DNA from: CAVTZP01 sp963739245
GTDB taxonomy: Bacteria > Chloroflexota > Dehalococcoidia > Dehalococcoidales > BS750m-G39
DNA: 64,000 nt
Direction: 5' to 3'
Assembly (NCBI GenBank): GCA_963739245.1
Contig: CAVTZP010000005.1
Location: 124,001 to 188,000 of the forward strand
Part shown: positions 1-8,771 of the stretch, piece after piece
Numbering within the stretch: the first letter of the stretch is position 1
Layout: every line of letters starts with the position of its first letter
The notes under the pieces: generated by a model
Told to the model about the DNA's origin: nothing
Databases searched by the model: none
What the model saw: the letters and a program-made list of their open reading frames with translations, nothing else
Made by a program: the position numbers and the translations under genes

Positions 1-2061
1 GAAGCCAATACTGGTAACGACGTTGGCATACCGGCCGTACCCGTATTCGCTTTTGCGTGAAGCGTCAAACTCCTCAAAGCCCGGGGCCAGTATAATAGCC
101 CCGGCGGCTATGTTTATCACTTCTTCTTTCATTTCATGGTCTATGGCCTTGGCCTGGCAGACCTTAACACATTCCAGACACTCCGAGCAGACGCCACAAC
201 TCAAGCAGCGCCTGGCCTCGTCGGCAGCTGCCTCCTCGTCAAGGCCCAATTCAACCTCGGCGAAACTCTTTCGTCTTTCCGGTTCGAGGACGGGCATAGC
301 CTGTCTCGGCTTTTTCTCTACCCCTTCTTTGCTGACCTCTGACACCCGCTCCCGCGATGTCGGTCTTCCCTCCTTCAGGTCTACGCCCTCAAGATAGCGA
401 CTGATGGAGATAGCCGCCTCTTTGCCCGACGCGATAGCGTCAATAACGTTATCCGGGCCACGCACCATGTCACCACCGGCGAAAACGCCTTCCATATTCG
501 TCGCCAGTGTAACCGGGTCGGCAGCAACGGTTTCCCGCTCAGTGTAATTGAGTTCCTTGGGTAACATTGTCCTGTCTACCGCCTGCCCGATAGCTATGAT
601 GATACTGTCAAGGGCCATCTGGAATTCTGAGCCTTTGACCGGTAGCGGGCGCGGGCGTCCGCTGGCATCAGGTTCGCCCAACTCCATCCGGATACACTCA
701 ATACCTGCCACGTGGCCATTTTCCATTAAAACCCTGACTGGCGCCGCCAAGGTATTGAGTCTGATGCCCTCTAGCTCGGTTTCGTTAATCTCACTGACAA
801 TGGCCGGCATTTCAGCCCGGGAGCGTCGATAAATAATGGTAACATCCTTTGCGCCCAGGCGCCTGGCTACCCTGGCGGCATCAACCGCCGCGTTGCCACC
901 CCCCACAACCGCAACACGCTCACCCACCCTGACCTCCATACCTGAGTTTAGCTGCCGCAGAAAGTCCAAGGCGTAGATTACCCCGGGGGTGTCCTCATTA
1001 GGAATATTCATTTTCTGACTTGTCCCGGCACCGGTAGCCAAGAATATAGCTCCATAACCCTGCTCAAAGATATCCTCAAGGTTTTTCACCGGGGTATTGG
1101 TCTTTATCTCTACTCCGAGCTCTTCAATATAGCTGATTTCGTTGTCTAGTATCTCCTTAGGCAGTCGGTATTCGGGGATGGCGTAGCGCAGCAGGCCGCC
1201 CGGTTCGGGGGCGGCTTCGAAGACGGTAACCGGATACCCCTGCCGGACCAGGTCATAGGCGCAGGCCAGGCCGGCCGGCCCCGAGCCGATAATGGCTACT
1301 CTATCCCTTTTCGTTCTCTCAACAGGCACCGCCTTTTCTCTACCTGATTTAAGTTCGTAGTCCGCCATAAAACGTTTTAGGGAACGTATGGCTATAGGCT
1401 CATCAACCTTACCCCTCTCGCATTCGGTCTCACAAGGGTGGGTGCAGACCCGCCCGCACACCCCGGCAAAGGGCATTGTCCTTCTCAGCACTTGAAGGGC
1501 TTCCTTGAATTTACCTTGCGAGATAAGAGTGATATAGCCCTGCGCGTTGACTCCCGCCGGGCAGGCGACCTGGCACGGCGGATAGCCACGCTTATCAATG
1601 GTGAAGACGTTTGGCACGGCCTGAGGAAAGGGGCGGTATATTGCCTTCCGCCGGGCCAGTCCCAATTCGAACTCAGCCGCTATCTCCACCGGACACGCCG
1701 TTACGCAATCTCCGCACCCGGTGCATATACTTGTATCGACATACCCAGCCCGCTTCCTGATGCTAACCCTGAGGTTGCCGGGTTCTCCCTGAACATCTAA
1801 GAAATCGGCGCAGGTAATAATCTCAATATTGAGATGGCGGGCACACTCCACGAGTTTGGGAGAAAGGATACACATAGAGCAGTCGTTGGTAGGGAAGGTC
1901 TTATCTAGCTGGGCCATAACCCCACCAATCGTGGGGGATTTGTCTAGTAGATAGACCTTAAAACCCATTTCGGCTAAGTCCAGGGAGGCCTGGATGCCAC
2001 CAATACCACCCCCAATCACGACTACGGCACCGATTTTATTGTTTTTAATACTTTTGGCCAT
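1..2061 (-). CDS. hdrA: HdrA-like iron-sulfur flavoprotein with GltD-type domain (3' end missing)
   Basis: Subunit A of a soluble heterodisulfide-reductase-type complex; in this family it carries FAD and 4Fe-4S clusters and can serve flavin-based electron bifurcation. Seen: an N-terminal FAD motif VVVIGGGIGG, the HdrA cysteine region NDCSMCILSPKLVEC, a ferredoxin motif CTGCGDCVTACP near residue 110, then an inserted glutamate-synthase-beta-like part (CQVACPAG near residue 162, second dinucleotide fold IIGSGPAG near 255) and a further cysteine cluster CLSCGVCSEC near 620. The 687 visible codons run open to the window edge, so the C-terminus is missing. It starts two bases after the hdrB stop, so the two genes are probably translationally coupled. 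Fusion with GltD suggests NAD(P)H as a partner (inference). Confidence 0.9.
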   Translation of the reverse strand, partial: MAKSIKNNKIGAVVVIGGGIGGIQASLDLAEMGFKVYLLDKSPTIGGVMAQLDKTFPTNDCSMCILSPKLVECARHLNIEIITCADFLDVQGEPGNLRVSIRKRAGYVDTSICTGCGDCVTACPVEIAAEFELGLARRKAIYRPFPQAVPNVFTIDKRGYPPCQVACPAGVNAQGYITLISQGKFKEALQVLRRTMPFAGVCGRVCTHPCETECERGKVDEPIAIRSLKRFMADYELKSGREKAVPVERTKRDRVAIIGSGPAGLACAYDLVRQGYPVTVFEAAPEPGGLLRYAIPEYRLPKEILDNEISYIEELGVEIKTNTPVKNLEDIFEQGYGAIFLATGAGTSQKMNIPNEDTPGVIYALDFLRQLNSGMEVRVGERVAVVGGGNAAVDAARVARRLGAKDVTIIYRRSRAEMPAIVSEINETELEGIRLNTLAAPVRVLMENGHVAGIECIRMELGEPDASGRPRPLPVKGSEFQMALDSIIIAIGQAVDRTMLPKELNYTERETVAADPVTLATNMEGVFAGGDMVRGPDNVIDAIASGKEAAISISRYLEGVDLKEGRPTSRERVSEVSKEGVEKKPRQAMPVLEPERRKSFAEVELGLDEEAAADEARRCLSCGVCSECLECVKVCQAKAIDHEMKEEVINIAAGAIILAPGFEEFDASRKSEYGYGRYANVVTSIGF

Positions 2062-2063
2062 TC

Positions 2064-2942
2064 TTAGCTCAGCTTTTTTAATAGTGCGTCCACTTTCACC
2101 CGGTTCTGATCCAGCCCTAACTCTCTGGGCTCCCGGCCAAAAGCCAGGCCCAGTAGCTGGGGATAGTACAGCACGGGCAGCTCATAATTGGTACCAAAAT
2201 CCTTTTCTATGCTTCTCTGGAGAGTATCAAGCTGAAGACCGCATGCCGGGCAGGCGATGACCAAGGCATCCGCCCTGGAGCGGCTGATATTATCCAGCTT
2301 TTTCTTGGCCATGGCTAGAGAGATATCCTGGTTTATGCCCATGATAACGTTGCCGCAACACCCGTTCTTATCAGCGTACTCGACCACCTGGGCCCCGGCA
2401 TTCTTGACCAGGCACTCAAGAGATTGGGGATTCTCCGGGTCGTCAAACTTGTCCAATACTTCGGCTGGTTTAAGGTAATGGCAACCATAATGACATGCCA
2501 CACGAAAGGCAGATAGGTCTTTGCCTACTTTTTCTTCTATCCTCCGGCTGCCGATTTCTTCATAAAGTATCCTGGCAAGGTGCCTCACCTTTACGCTACC
2601 TTTAAGTCTCTTATTCCATATTCCCAGTCCGGCATTGATCTCCTGCCTCAGCTTTTCATTCTCCCTCAACTCGCTATTAGCCTCGCTAAGGAAGGAAGCA
2701 CAACCCGGGCACAGCGTACATATATCAAGGCCCCGCTCTTGGGCAACGCACAGGTTCCTGGCCGCCATAACCAATGCTGTTTTGATATCCACATTCTTAA
2801 CGGGGAAGCCGCAACAGCCAAATTCATCGATATCTAGCAGCTCTATCCCCAAGTCTTGGGCCACTCGGCGCGCGGCGAGCTCGTAATTTAAGGCTCTGAC
2901 AGGGATTAAACAACCGAGAAAGAGCGCGTACTTCACCTTCAT
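2064..2942 (-). CDS. hdrB: Heterodisulfide reductase subunit B (CCG-domain protein)
   Basis: Catalytic-type subunit of the Hdr complex, 292 residues, soluble. Two cysteine-rich CCG modules are visible: FGCCGFP with CPGCASF in the first half, and HYGCHYL, GCCGNV and CPACG in the second. In characterised HdrB these cysteines hold two noncubane 4Fe-4S clusters where a disulfide is reduced. Organisms without coenzyme M use HdrB-like proteins on other, mostly unknown, thiols, so the substrate cannot be read from the sequence. The start ATG overlaps the hdrC stop (ATGA), and the gene is followed after two bases by hdrA, giving the order hdrC-hdrB-hdrA. Confidence 0.9.
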   Translation of the reverse strand: MKVKYALFLGCLIPVRALNYELAARRVAQDLGIELLDIDEFGCCGFPVKNVDIKTALVMAARNLCVAQERGLDICTLCPGCASFLSEANSELRENEKLRQEINAGLGIWNKRLKGSVKVRHLARILYEEIGSRRIEEKVGKDLSAFRVACHYGCHYLKPAEVLDKFDDPENPQSLECLVKNAGAQVVEYADKNGCCGNVIMGINQDISLAMAKKKLDNISRSRADALVIACPACGLQLDTLQRSIEKDFGTNYELPVLYYPQLLGLAFGREPRELGLDQNRVKVDALLKKLS

Positions 2943-3451
2943 TTACCTTCCTCGTCAGCCGCAAGACTCTTCAGCCCAGTAAGCTCAAAAACCTCGCTGG
3001 CGTAGATATTCTCTGCCGGGACTGGTGGCAGGCCGTTCCTCTCACGTCTCCGGTTATCCACGGGATAAATTGCGCCGATCTTAGCGAGGAGCTTTATCTG
3101 TTCCTTATACAGGGGGTGAATATAGCCGGCTTTCACCGCCATATTCTCTAGAGCCTTCATGATATCAGTGAACCGAACCCCCTGGGGACAGCGCTCGTAG
3201 CAGGTATAGCAGGTAGAGCAAAGCCAGATGAAGTCGCTCTGGAGGACTCTCTCCCTCATGCCCAGGAGAATCATCCTGATAATTCGTCTCGGATTAAATT
3301 TCTGGTCAATTTCTCTGACGGGGCAACCGGCGCTGCACGTGCCACAGGCAAAGCAGAGCCGGATATTTTCCGCGCCGGGGTATTCCGCGACTTCATATTT
3401 GAAGTTCGGGTCTAGTTCGCTGACTTTTGTCGGCTGTCTTGCTTTACCCAT
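2939..3451 (-). CDS. hdrC: Heterodisulfide reductase subunit C (2x 4Fe-4S)
   Basis: Small electron-transfer subunit that links HdrA to HdrB. Two ferredoxin motifs are visible, CFACGTCSAGCP and CSTCYTCYERCP, as expected for HdrC. A GTG four codons upstream (3463) is in frame, but it overlaps the Shine-Dalgarno sequence GAGGGGG. The ATG at 3451 lies about 11 bases after that sequence and is the better start, giving 170 residues. It is the first gene of the hdrCBA operon and overlaps hdrB by four bases. The protein has no membrane segments, so the complex is probably cytoplasmic. Confidence 0.88.
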   Translation of the reverse strand: MGKARQPTKVSELDPNFKYEVAEYPGAENIRLCFACGTCSAGCPVREIDQKFNPRRIIRMILLGMRERVLQSDFIWLCSTCYTCYERCPQGVRFTDIMKALENMAVKAGYIHPLYKEQIKLLAKIGAIYPVDNRRRERNGLPPVPAENIYASEVFELTGLKSLAADEEGK

Positions 3452-3500
3452 GTCTTGTTTCACCCCCTCATTTCCCGAACGAAAGCCTGATAGGTCTTAC

Positions 3501-3527
3501 TATACTCACTATACTCACTATACTCAA
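3501..3527. repeat. Three tandem copies of a 9-bp unit
   Basis: TATACTCAC is repeated twice and followed by TATACTCAA, about 50 bases upstream of hdrC. It may be a simple microsatellite; no regulator site can be assigned. Confidence 0.7.
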
Positions 3528-3653
3528 TTAATCCCAGTTGGTAAACCATGTATAGCATTCGTTCTTAGTCAAAAAGAAAAAGAGTTACTTAATGTCTATC
3601 CTACCAGAAAAGGCAACTAAGAAAAAAGAGGGAGTTCTACCTACCGTGCAGTA

Positions 3654-3730
3654 TGGTGGGCGGTGCTGGGCTCGAACCAGTGACCTCTGCGATGTCAACG
3701 CAGTGCTCTAACCAACTGAGCTAACCGCCC
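3654..3730 (-). tRNA. tRNA-Val (anticodon GAC)
   Basis: On the minus strand a full cloverleaf is visible: acceptor stem GGGCGGT pairing with ACCGCCC, anticodon stem CTGCG/CGCAG around loop TTGACAT (anticodon GAC), T-loop GGTTCGAGCCC, and an encoded CCA at 3656-3654. It lies between hdrC and the symporter gene. Confidence 0.97.
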
Positions 3731-3751
3731 CCCCAAGACACACTAATTCTA

Positions 3752-5140
3752 CTAGGCACCCTTCCCTTCGTCAAGCCGTCGGCTTCGTATCCGGTTATCA
3801 ATGAAACTCACCAGGAAAAGGAGTAAGCCGCTAATCAGCAGACCACCAAGGTCGAGGTATTTTATGTGCCCTAATTTACTAATAAGCCCCGCTGCCCCCC
3901 CGCCAATAATTGCCACCAATGCCCCCATGGGGGTGAGCTTCAGCCTGTCCCTATAAAAGCCGGCGATTACCGGCAGAATCAAGCCGCAGGTATATATGGT
4001 ATAGGCAAAAAGAAGGGCATTTATCACCCCTTTTAAGGTCAAGGCCAGGAGTAGGGAGAGTATCCCCAGGACTACTACCCCCCAGCGAGAAATAAGCACG
4101 ACCTGTTTTTCATTGAGCGAAGGCCGGAGTTTTGTAATGATGTCGTTACTTAGTATGGTGCTAGCAGTCAGTAACAATGCTGGAGACATAATAGCGCTGA
4201 CCACTGCCGCCAGAACGATAGCGCCCACAACTGGCGGAAAAACCCCTTGTATCAACGCCGGGAAGGCCTGTTCCGGTGAGATGTTGGGGAACAGGATTGA
4301 TGCCCCCATCCCCATCAGGGTTATGGCAAAAGCGAGGGGGGCAATGAGCAGAGCCGCCCAGAATACGGAGTTTCTGGCCGTCTTGGCATCTCTGGCGCTG
4401 AAAAGTCGGGAATACATGTCCGGTCCGACCACGTAGGTGAGCCCAATCAATAGAAGGTAGGAGACCAGCTCATAACCGCCAAAAGTGGGGCTGAGAGGGA
4501 AGGAAAGCTTCGCGGGAGGAAGAGAGTTGACCAGTCCCCCAAATCCGCCCAGGCGTGATAAGAGCTGAGCTAAACCGACAAAGATGCCAGTAAATATCAT
4601 GCCTGTCTGCAGTACATCAGTCTGGATAACCGCATACTGGCCACCAAGCAGTGTGTAGGTGATAAGGACGGCATTAAAAATCACCATCCAGAGAATCGGC
4701 GTTCCTATTTTCAGGACGCTCAAAATCTGCCCTGCGGCCACAATCTGACCGGCGAGAACGCCCAACCAGGCAATCACGATGAGTATTGAAGCCGCCAGGG
4801 CAATATTGTGTCCATATTGCTTTCCGATTAACTGCGGAAGTGTGTACAGGCCGAATTTCCTTACCCTTTCGGCAAAGAAAAGACCGAGGACAACCAGACC
4901 GATGCTCCCCACCAGAAGCCACCACGCCCCGGTAAGTCCACGACTGAAGCCCAAGCCAGCCATGCCTACTGTTGCTGACCCACCGATGATTGTTGCCACC
5001 AGAGAGCCCGCAATCCATGGAGTGGAGCTACGGCGGCTAGCAACAAAGAAGCCACTGGCATCACGGGCTGCTTTCCGGCTGAATATCCCGATGGCAACCA
5101 CCACGGCGAAATAGACCGCAATAATTATCAGGTCAAGCAT
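3752..5140 (-). CDS. Sodium:solute symporter family (SSS) transporter
   Basis: A 462-residue integral membrane protein with roughly 12-13 hydrophobic segments and the N-terminal pattern of the SSS family (membrane helix, then a DASGFFVASRR stretch and a glycine/serine-rich ATIIGGSATVG helix that forms the sodium site in characterised members). It should import a solute with sodium. The family covers proline, pantothenate, sugars and carboxylates, and nothing nearby fixes the substrate. It is transcribed away from the small zinc-ribbon gene at 5227-5460, which precedes it on the same strand with an 86-base gap. Confidence 0.88.
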   Translation of the reverse strand: MLDLIIIAVYFAVVVAIGIFSRKAARDASGFFVASRRSSTPWIAGSLVATIIGGSATVGMAGLGFSRGLTGAWWLLVGSIGLVVLGLFFAERVRKFGLYTLPQLIGKQYGHNIALAASILIVIAWLGVLAGQIVAAGQILSVLKIGTPILWMVIFNAVLITYTLLGGQYAVIQTDVLQTGMIFTGIFVGLAQLLSRLGGFGGLVNSLPPAKLSFPLSPTFGGYELVSYLLLIGLTYVVGPDMYSRLFSARDAKTARNSVFWAALLIAPLAFAITLMGMGASILFPNISPEQAFPALIQGVFPPVVGAIVLAAVVSAIMSPALLLTASTILSNDIITKLRPSLNEKQVVLISRWGVVVLGILSLLLALTLKGVINALLFAYTIYTCGLILPVIAGFYRDRLKLTPMGALVAIIGGGAAGLISKLGHIKYLDLGGLLISGLLLFLVSFIDNRIRSRRLDEGKGA

Positions 5141-5226
5141 CTTATATCCTTCCTAGGGAAAATGTTTTTGAGGCGAACAATTGCCGGAAGCTAAAAAGCC
5201 CCGCCTAATAGGATTCCATACCGCCA

Positions 5227-5460
5227 CTATCTGCCTGGCTTCTCACTACCGATAATGGCAATCTCTATATTCCTGCCACAGTGAGGGCAGGTTAGAATAA
5301 GCGAAACAGGCTGCTTCATCACCCGCTCAGCAACAGCACTAACCACTGAGTCAATATTATCCAGACGGTGGTCTAGACTATCAATACGCTGCTTAATGTG
5401 TTCAATATCCTGTACTTGAATCTTTTTTTCCGCCGATACCTCTTTCTTCGCCAAGAACAC
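5227..5460 (-). CDS. Small coiled-coil protein with zinc-ribbon-like CxxC
   Basis: Unrecognised 77-residue protein. The first half is charged and heptad-like (likely a short coiled coil, residues about 15-45); the second half holds a single CPHCGRN motif that resembles half of a zinc ribbon, so metal binding may need a dimer. The GTG at 5460 sits almost on top of the AGAGG Shine-Dalgarno sequence, and the TTG at 5454 is better spaced and may be the real start. It precedes the symporter gene and could be co-transcribed with it. Function unknown. Confidence 0.6.
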   Translation of the reverse strand: MFLAKKEVSAEKKIQVQDIEHIKQRIDSLDHRLDNIDSVVSAVAERVMKQPVSLILTCPHCGRNIEIAIIGSEKPGR

Positions 5461-5561
5461 ACCTCTGCAGAGATTGTAGCTGAACTAATTATATGGGTTA
5501 AAAAGCACTATGTCAAAGAGCTGTTCTCATTCCATATCTTAGTGGTATCTCAACTTTCTAC

Positions 5562-5765
5562 ACCCCCTCCCCGCTTTAAGCTTATCTTTTTTTCCCACCC
5601 TCCCGCCCTTAGGGGCTTCGCCCCCCCTCTCTAAGTCTTCTCCTTTTCAAGGAGGGGGGAAGAAAGAAAGAGGGGCGTCAGCCCCTCTTAGACGCCCCCT
5701 TAAGTTAGCCTCCTTGAAAAGGAGAGGGGGGATTGAGGGGGGATTAAGGGGGTGAGGTTAATAAG
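5562..5765. repeat. Palindromic intergenic repeat, copy 1
   Basis: A GC-rich element filling the gap before 5839. It has a perfect 17-bp inverted repeat (TCTCCTTTTCAAGGAGG at 5639-5655, its complement at 5709-5725), a central hairpin AGAGGGGCGTCAGCCCCTCT, and a right end GGGGGTGAGGTTAATAA shared with other copies near 9918, 36961, 61664 and 63127. No ORF. MITE- or REP-like. Confidence 0.8.
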
Positions 5766-5777
5766 CAACCTAAAGTA

Positions 5778-5807
5778 TTGATTTACCCAAACTAGATGAC
5801 GTATACT
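5778..5807 (+). promoter_or_regulatory. Probable sigma-70 promoter
   Basis: TTGATT at 5778-5783, an 18-base spacer and TATACT at 5802-5807, about 30 bases before the start codon at 5839. Confidence 0.6.
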
Positions 5808-5838
5808 AGAGTTAATAAAGGACAAAGGAGGTGCCCAA

Positions 5839-6090
5839 ATGCCAGAGGTGGTAATTGGAGAGGTGACTGACTTCTTTGCTCACCCTGTGGTGGCTGGTAT
5901 TACTCTAAGCGGTCCCCTAGAGGTGGGTGACAAAATCCATATCAAGGGTCATACCACTGACCTGGAACTAACTATTGACTCCATGCAGATTAATAATGCG
6001 AACGTTCAAACCGCCAAGGCGGGAGATTCAATTGGGGTCAAGGTTGGCGATCGGGCGAGGAGGGGGGATATCGTCTACAAGGTTACCTGA
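5839..6090 (+). CDS. EF-Tu domain-2-like small protein
   Basis: An 83-residue protein whose whole length looks like the beta-barrel second domain of translational GTPases (pattern VGDKIHIKG ... ADSI/AGDSIGVKV ... GDIVYKV). It lacks any G domain, so it cannot hydrolyse GTP. Such stand-alone proteins are annotated as translation-elongation-factor-like, with no established role. A strong Shine-Dalgarno AAAGGAGGTG lies just before the ATG, and a promoter precedes it. The ABM-domain gene follows after 32 bases, so the two probably form a small operon. Confidence 0.75.
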   Translation: MPEVVIGEVTDFFAHPVVAGITLSGPLEVGDKIHIKGHTTDLELTIDSMQINNANVQTAKAGDSIGVKVGDRARRGDIVYKVT

Positions 6091-6122
6091 AGGTTCCCCA
6101 GCGTCACAGGAAGCGAAAAAGT

Positions 6123-6407
6123 ATGGTAAAGGTATTGATAGAGCGTCATGTAAAGAAGGGCAAAGAAGGGTATCTAATTGAGCTACTTAATAAGCTACGT
6201 GCTGAGCTAGTCGCACAGCCGGGTTATGTTTCCGGTGAGCTGCTCCAGAGCACAGAGGGCGAATCTACCATCTTTGCTCTTAGCACCTGGCTAAGTCCAC
6301 TTGACTGGAAGTCCTGGGAGGGCAGCCCCCGGCGTCTAGAGGTTGAGTCAAAGATTGAATCGTTATTGACCGAACCGTCTAAATTGACTATTGCTACCGT
6401 TATTTAA
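6123..6407 (+). CDS. ABM (antibiotic biosynthesis monooxygenase) domain protein
   Basis: A 94-residue protein with the ABM ferredoxin-like fold pattern: an early strand VLIERHVKKG, a helix, the PGYVSGELL turn typical of the family and a WLSPLDWKSW segment. Members are small dimers; some oxidise quinol-like compounds without cofactor, others bind heme, and many are unassigned. Nothing here predicts a substrate. It sits downstream of the EF-Tu-domain-2-like gene and converges with ribH, whose stop codon is four bases away. Confidence 0.75.
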   Translation: MVKVLIERHVKKGKEGYLIELLNKLRAELVAQPGYVSGELLQSTEGESTIFALSTWLSPLDWKSWEGSPRRLEVESKIESLLTEPSKLTIATVI

Positions 6408-6410
6408 TAA

Positions 6411-6878
6411 TCAGCCTATGCTTTTAGCCAGGTTTGCCATCTCAATGGCACTTGTTGCCGCCTTAAAGCCTTGATTTCCCTCTTTGGTTCCGGACCGATC
6501 AATTGCCTGCTCTAAGGTATCGGCGGTGACAATGCCGTAAATAACTGGCAGTCCGGTGTCCAAGCCAACCTTAGCAATCCCCTTGGTTACCTCAGCGGCA
6601 ATGTATTCAAAGTGAGGGGTTCCACCACGAATAACCGCTCCAAGGCAGATAATGGCGTCATAGCGCTTGGTCTGGGCTAATTTTTGGGCGATTAGCGGGA
6701 TTTCAAAGGAGCCTGGCACCCAGGCAACATCTATGTCATCCTGGCTAACGCCGTGGCGAAGCAGGGCGTCCTGTGCCCCCTCAACCAGTTTCTTGGTGAT
6801 GAACTCGTTGAAACGGGAGACCACCAGCCCAAATTTCAGCCCCTTCCCCAGTAACATACCTTCAAAAGGCTTGCTCAT
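6411..6878 (-). CDS. ribH: 6,7-dimethyl-8-ribityllumazine synthase
   Basis: Condenses dihydroxybutanone phosphate with the ribitylaminouracil to make the lumazine precursor of riboflavin; forms icosahedral or pentameric shells. The 155-residue length is typical. Visible: the substrate-binding VSRFNEFI, VPGSFEIP, the conserved CLGAVIRGGTPHFEYI region with its catalytic histidine nearby, and C-terminal EGNQGFKAATSAIEMANL. AAGGAGA lies eight bases before the ATG. It is the last gene of ribD-ribE-ribBA-ribH, 24 bases after ribBA. Confidence 0.96.
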   Translation of the reverse strand: MSKPFEGMLLGKGLKFGLVVSRFNEFITKKLVEGAQDALLRHGVSQDDIDVAWVPGSFEIPLIAQKLAQTKRYDAIICLGAVIRGGTPHFEYIAAEVTKGIAKVGLDTGLPVIYGIVTADTLEQAIDRSGTKEGNQGFKAATSAIEMANLAKSIG

Positions 6879-6902
6879 TGCTTTCTCCTTATTTTAGTTT
6901 AA

Positions 6903-8117
6903 TTAATCAGAAGCCTTGGGTATCTCTAGTAGATGACCCAGCTTCTTTCTTTTTGTCTCCAGGTAATCCCGGTTATAGGGATTGGGGGTGACGATGATGG
7001 GGAGGGTCTCCACCACCTTCAGCCCGTAACCCTCCAGACCGATGACCTTTTTGGGGTTGTTGGTGAGCAGCCGAATCTCATGCAAGCCAAGGTCAGCCAG
7101 GATCTGGGCACCGATGCCGTAGTCCCGCAGGTCGGAAGGGAAGCCCAGGGATAGATTAGCCTCCACTGTATCCAGCCCTTTATCTTGAAGGGCATAGGCG
7201 CGCATCTTATTATGGAAGCCAATGCCTCGTCCCTCCTGCCTCATATAGAGCAAGACGCCTCGACCTTCTTTCGCGATATTCTGCATGGCCAGGTCAATCT
7301 GCTCACCGCAATCACAGCGAAGGCTACCAAATACATCGCCGGTGAGGCACTCACTGTGAACCCGGACTAAAACCGGTTCCTCGGTAGATATATCCCCTAT
7401 GGCCAGTGCCAAGTGCTCATCCGGGTCTATGTCACTCTTGTAGGCGATAGCGGTAAACTCGCCATATCTTGTTGGCAATTTTGCCTCAGCTACCCGGTGC
7501 ACCAGCTTTTCATGGCGGCGGCGGTAGGCAATAAGGTCGACTACACTTATAATCTTAATCCCAAACTTGTCTGTCATCGCCTCAAGTTGAGGTAGCCGCG
7601 CCATAGAGCCGTCCTCACTCATAATCTCACAGATAATCCCAGCGGGATAGAGCCCAGCCAGCCTGGCTAAGTCAACGATAGCCTCGGTATGGCCGGCTCG
7701 GGCGAGGACACCCCCCTCCCGTGCCTGCAGCGGGAATATATGTCCCGGTCGGGCTAAATCGTCAGCCCTGGTCGCCGGGTCAATGATAACCTTTATTGTC
7801 TCAGCTCTATCCGCCGCCGAAATGCCGGTGCTTATACCATGCTTGGCGTCAACAGAGACGGCAAAGGCAGTGGCGAACTTTGAGGTGTTGTCACCGACCA
7901 TTAGGGGAATCCCCAACTCACTTAACCGCTTTCCGATGATAGGCAGGCAAATCAGTCCCCGAGCATGCTTGGCCATGAAGTTAATCGCCTCAGTGGTAAC
8001 CTTCTCCGCGGCTAGCGCCAGGTCACCCTCGTTTTCCCTATCCTCATCATCAACGATGATGACAAATTTACCGGCCTTTATATCTTTAATCGCCTCAGCA
8101 ATACTTGATAACCCCAT
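6903..8117 (-). CDS. ribBA: Bifunctional DHBP synthase / GTP cyclohydrolase II
   Basis: Makes both precursors of the riboflavin pathway. Residues about 1-200 are 3,4-dihydroxy-2-butanone-4-phosphate synthase (acidic metal-binding motif DDEDRENEGD, HARGLICLP, GHTEAIVDL). Residues about 205-404 are GTP cyclohydrolase II, with the zinc cysteines in SECLTGDVFGSLRCDCGEQ and the motif RQEGRGIGF. The 404-residue length matches the fused family. It lies between ribE and ribH in the operon, 12 bases after ribE. Confidence 0.96.
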   Translation of the reverse strand: MGLSSIAEAIKDIKAGKFVIIVDDEDRENEGDLALAAEKVTTEAINFMAKHARGLICLPIIGKRLSELGIPLMVGDNTSKFATAFAVSVDAKHGISTGISAADRAETIKVIIDPATRADDLARPGHIFPLQAREGGVLARAGHTEAIVDLARLAGLYPAGIICEIMSEDGSMARLPQLEAMTDKFGIKIISVVDLIAYRRRHEKLVHRVAEAKLPTRYGEFTAIAYKSDIDPDEHLALAIGDISTEEPVLVRVHSECLTGDVFGSLRCDCGEQIDLAMQNIAKEGRGVLLYMRQEGRGIGFHNKMRAYALQDKGLDTVEANLSLGFPSDLRDYGIGAQILADLGLHEIRLLTNNPKKVIGLEGYGLKVVETLPIIVTPNPYNRDYLETKRKKLGHLLEIPKASD

Positions 8118-8129
8118 ACTTAACCCCTC

Positions 8130-8759
8130 CTAGCTGGCCAAAAACCCATTCTGCTCAAGCAATTCAATAGTTACGCCCCGGTTGCCAGCCTGGCTGAATT
8201 GTTTCACATACTTGGCAATAATATCCACCTCCAGATTAACCACATTACCCACTCGCTGGCTGCCTAAGGTGGTGTGTTTCAGGCTATAATCAACCACCGA
8301 GACCCAGAGTGAGCTGGTATCCTTAGTCACAATGGTTAGACTGACCCCGTCAACAGCGATAAAACCCTTCTCCACCAAATAGTCCATTACTTCAGGCGGG
8401 GCCTCAAATCTAATGAGCATTGCCTCATCCTCCCTGGTGATGGAACTCACCCTTCCGGTAGCATCAACATGTCCCTGCACCAAGTGTCCACCAAGACGCC
8501 CGCCTAAGGGTAGGGCTGGCTCCAGATTAACTGGGTCTCCGGCATAAAGCAGCCCAAGGTTAGTCCTTCTCAGTGTCTCCGGCATTATTTTCACGGAAAA
8601 AGAATTCCGGTCAAAATCGGTTACCGTCAGGCATACCCCGTTAATCGCCATACTGGCGCCACGCTCTATCCCCGGGATAACATCGCTGGCAGCGATAACA
8701 AGCTCACCAGCTCGTGCCGATATGACCTTACCTACTTCTTCTATAATCCCGGTAAACAC
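8130..8759 (-). CDS. ribE: Riboflavin synthase, alpha subunit
   Basis: Dismutates two lumazine molecules to riboflavin. The protein (209 residues) begins MFTGIIEEVG, the signature start of the family, and shows the internal duplication of two lumazine-binding barrels (SMAINGVCLTV in the first, GFIAVDGVSLTIV in the second). The start is GTG at 8759, with GAGGAG upstream. It lies 12 bases after the end of ribD. Confidence 0.95.
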   Translation of the reverse strand: MFTGIIEEVGKVISARAGELVIAASDVIPGIERGASMAINGVCLTVTDFDRNSFSVKIMPETLRRTNLGLLYAGDPVNLEPALPLGGRLGGHLVQGHVDATGRVSSITREDEAMLIRFEAPPEVMDYLVEKGFIAVDGVSLTIVTKDTSSLWVSVVDYSLKHTTLGSQRVGNVVNLEVDIIAKYVKQFSQAGNRGVTIELLEQNGFLAS

Positions 8760-8771
8760 GTATTCTCCTCT

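Noticed and set aside
1438..1800. Plus-strand open frame opposite hdrA
   Set aside because: It lies wholly over the conserved cysteine and nucleotide-binding codons of hdrA and has no ribosome-binding site or family pattern.
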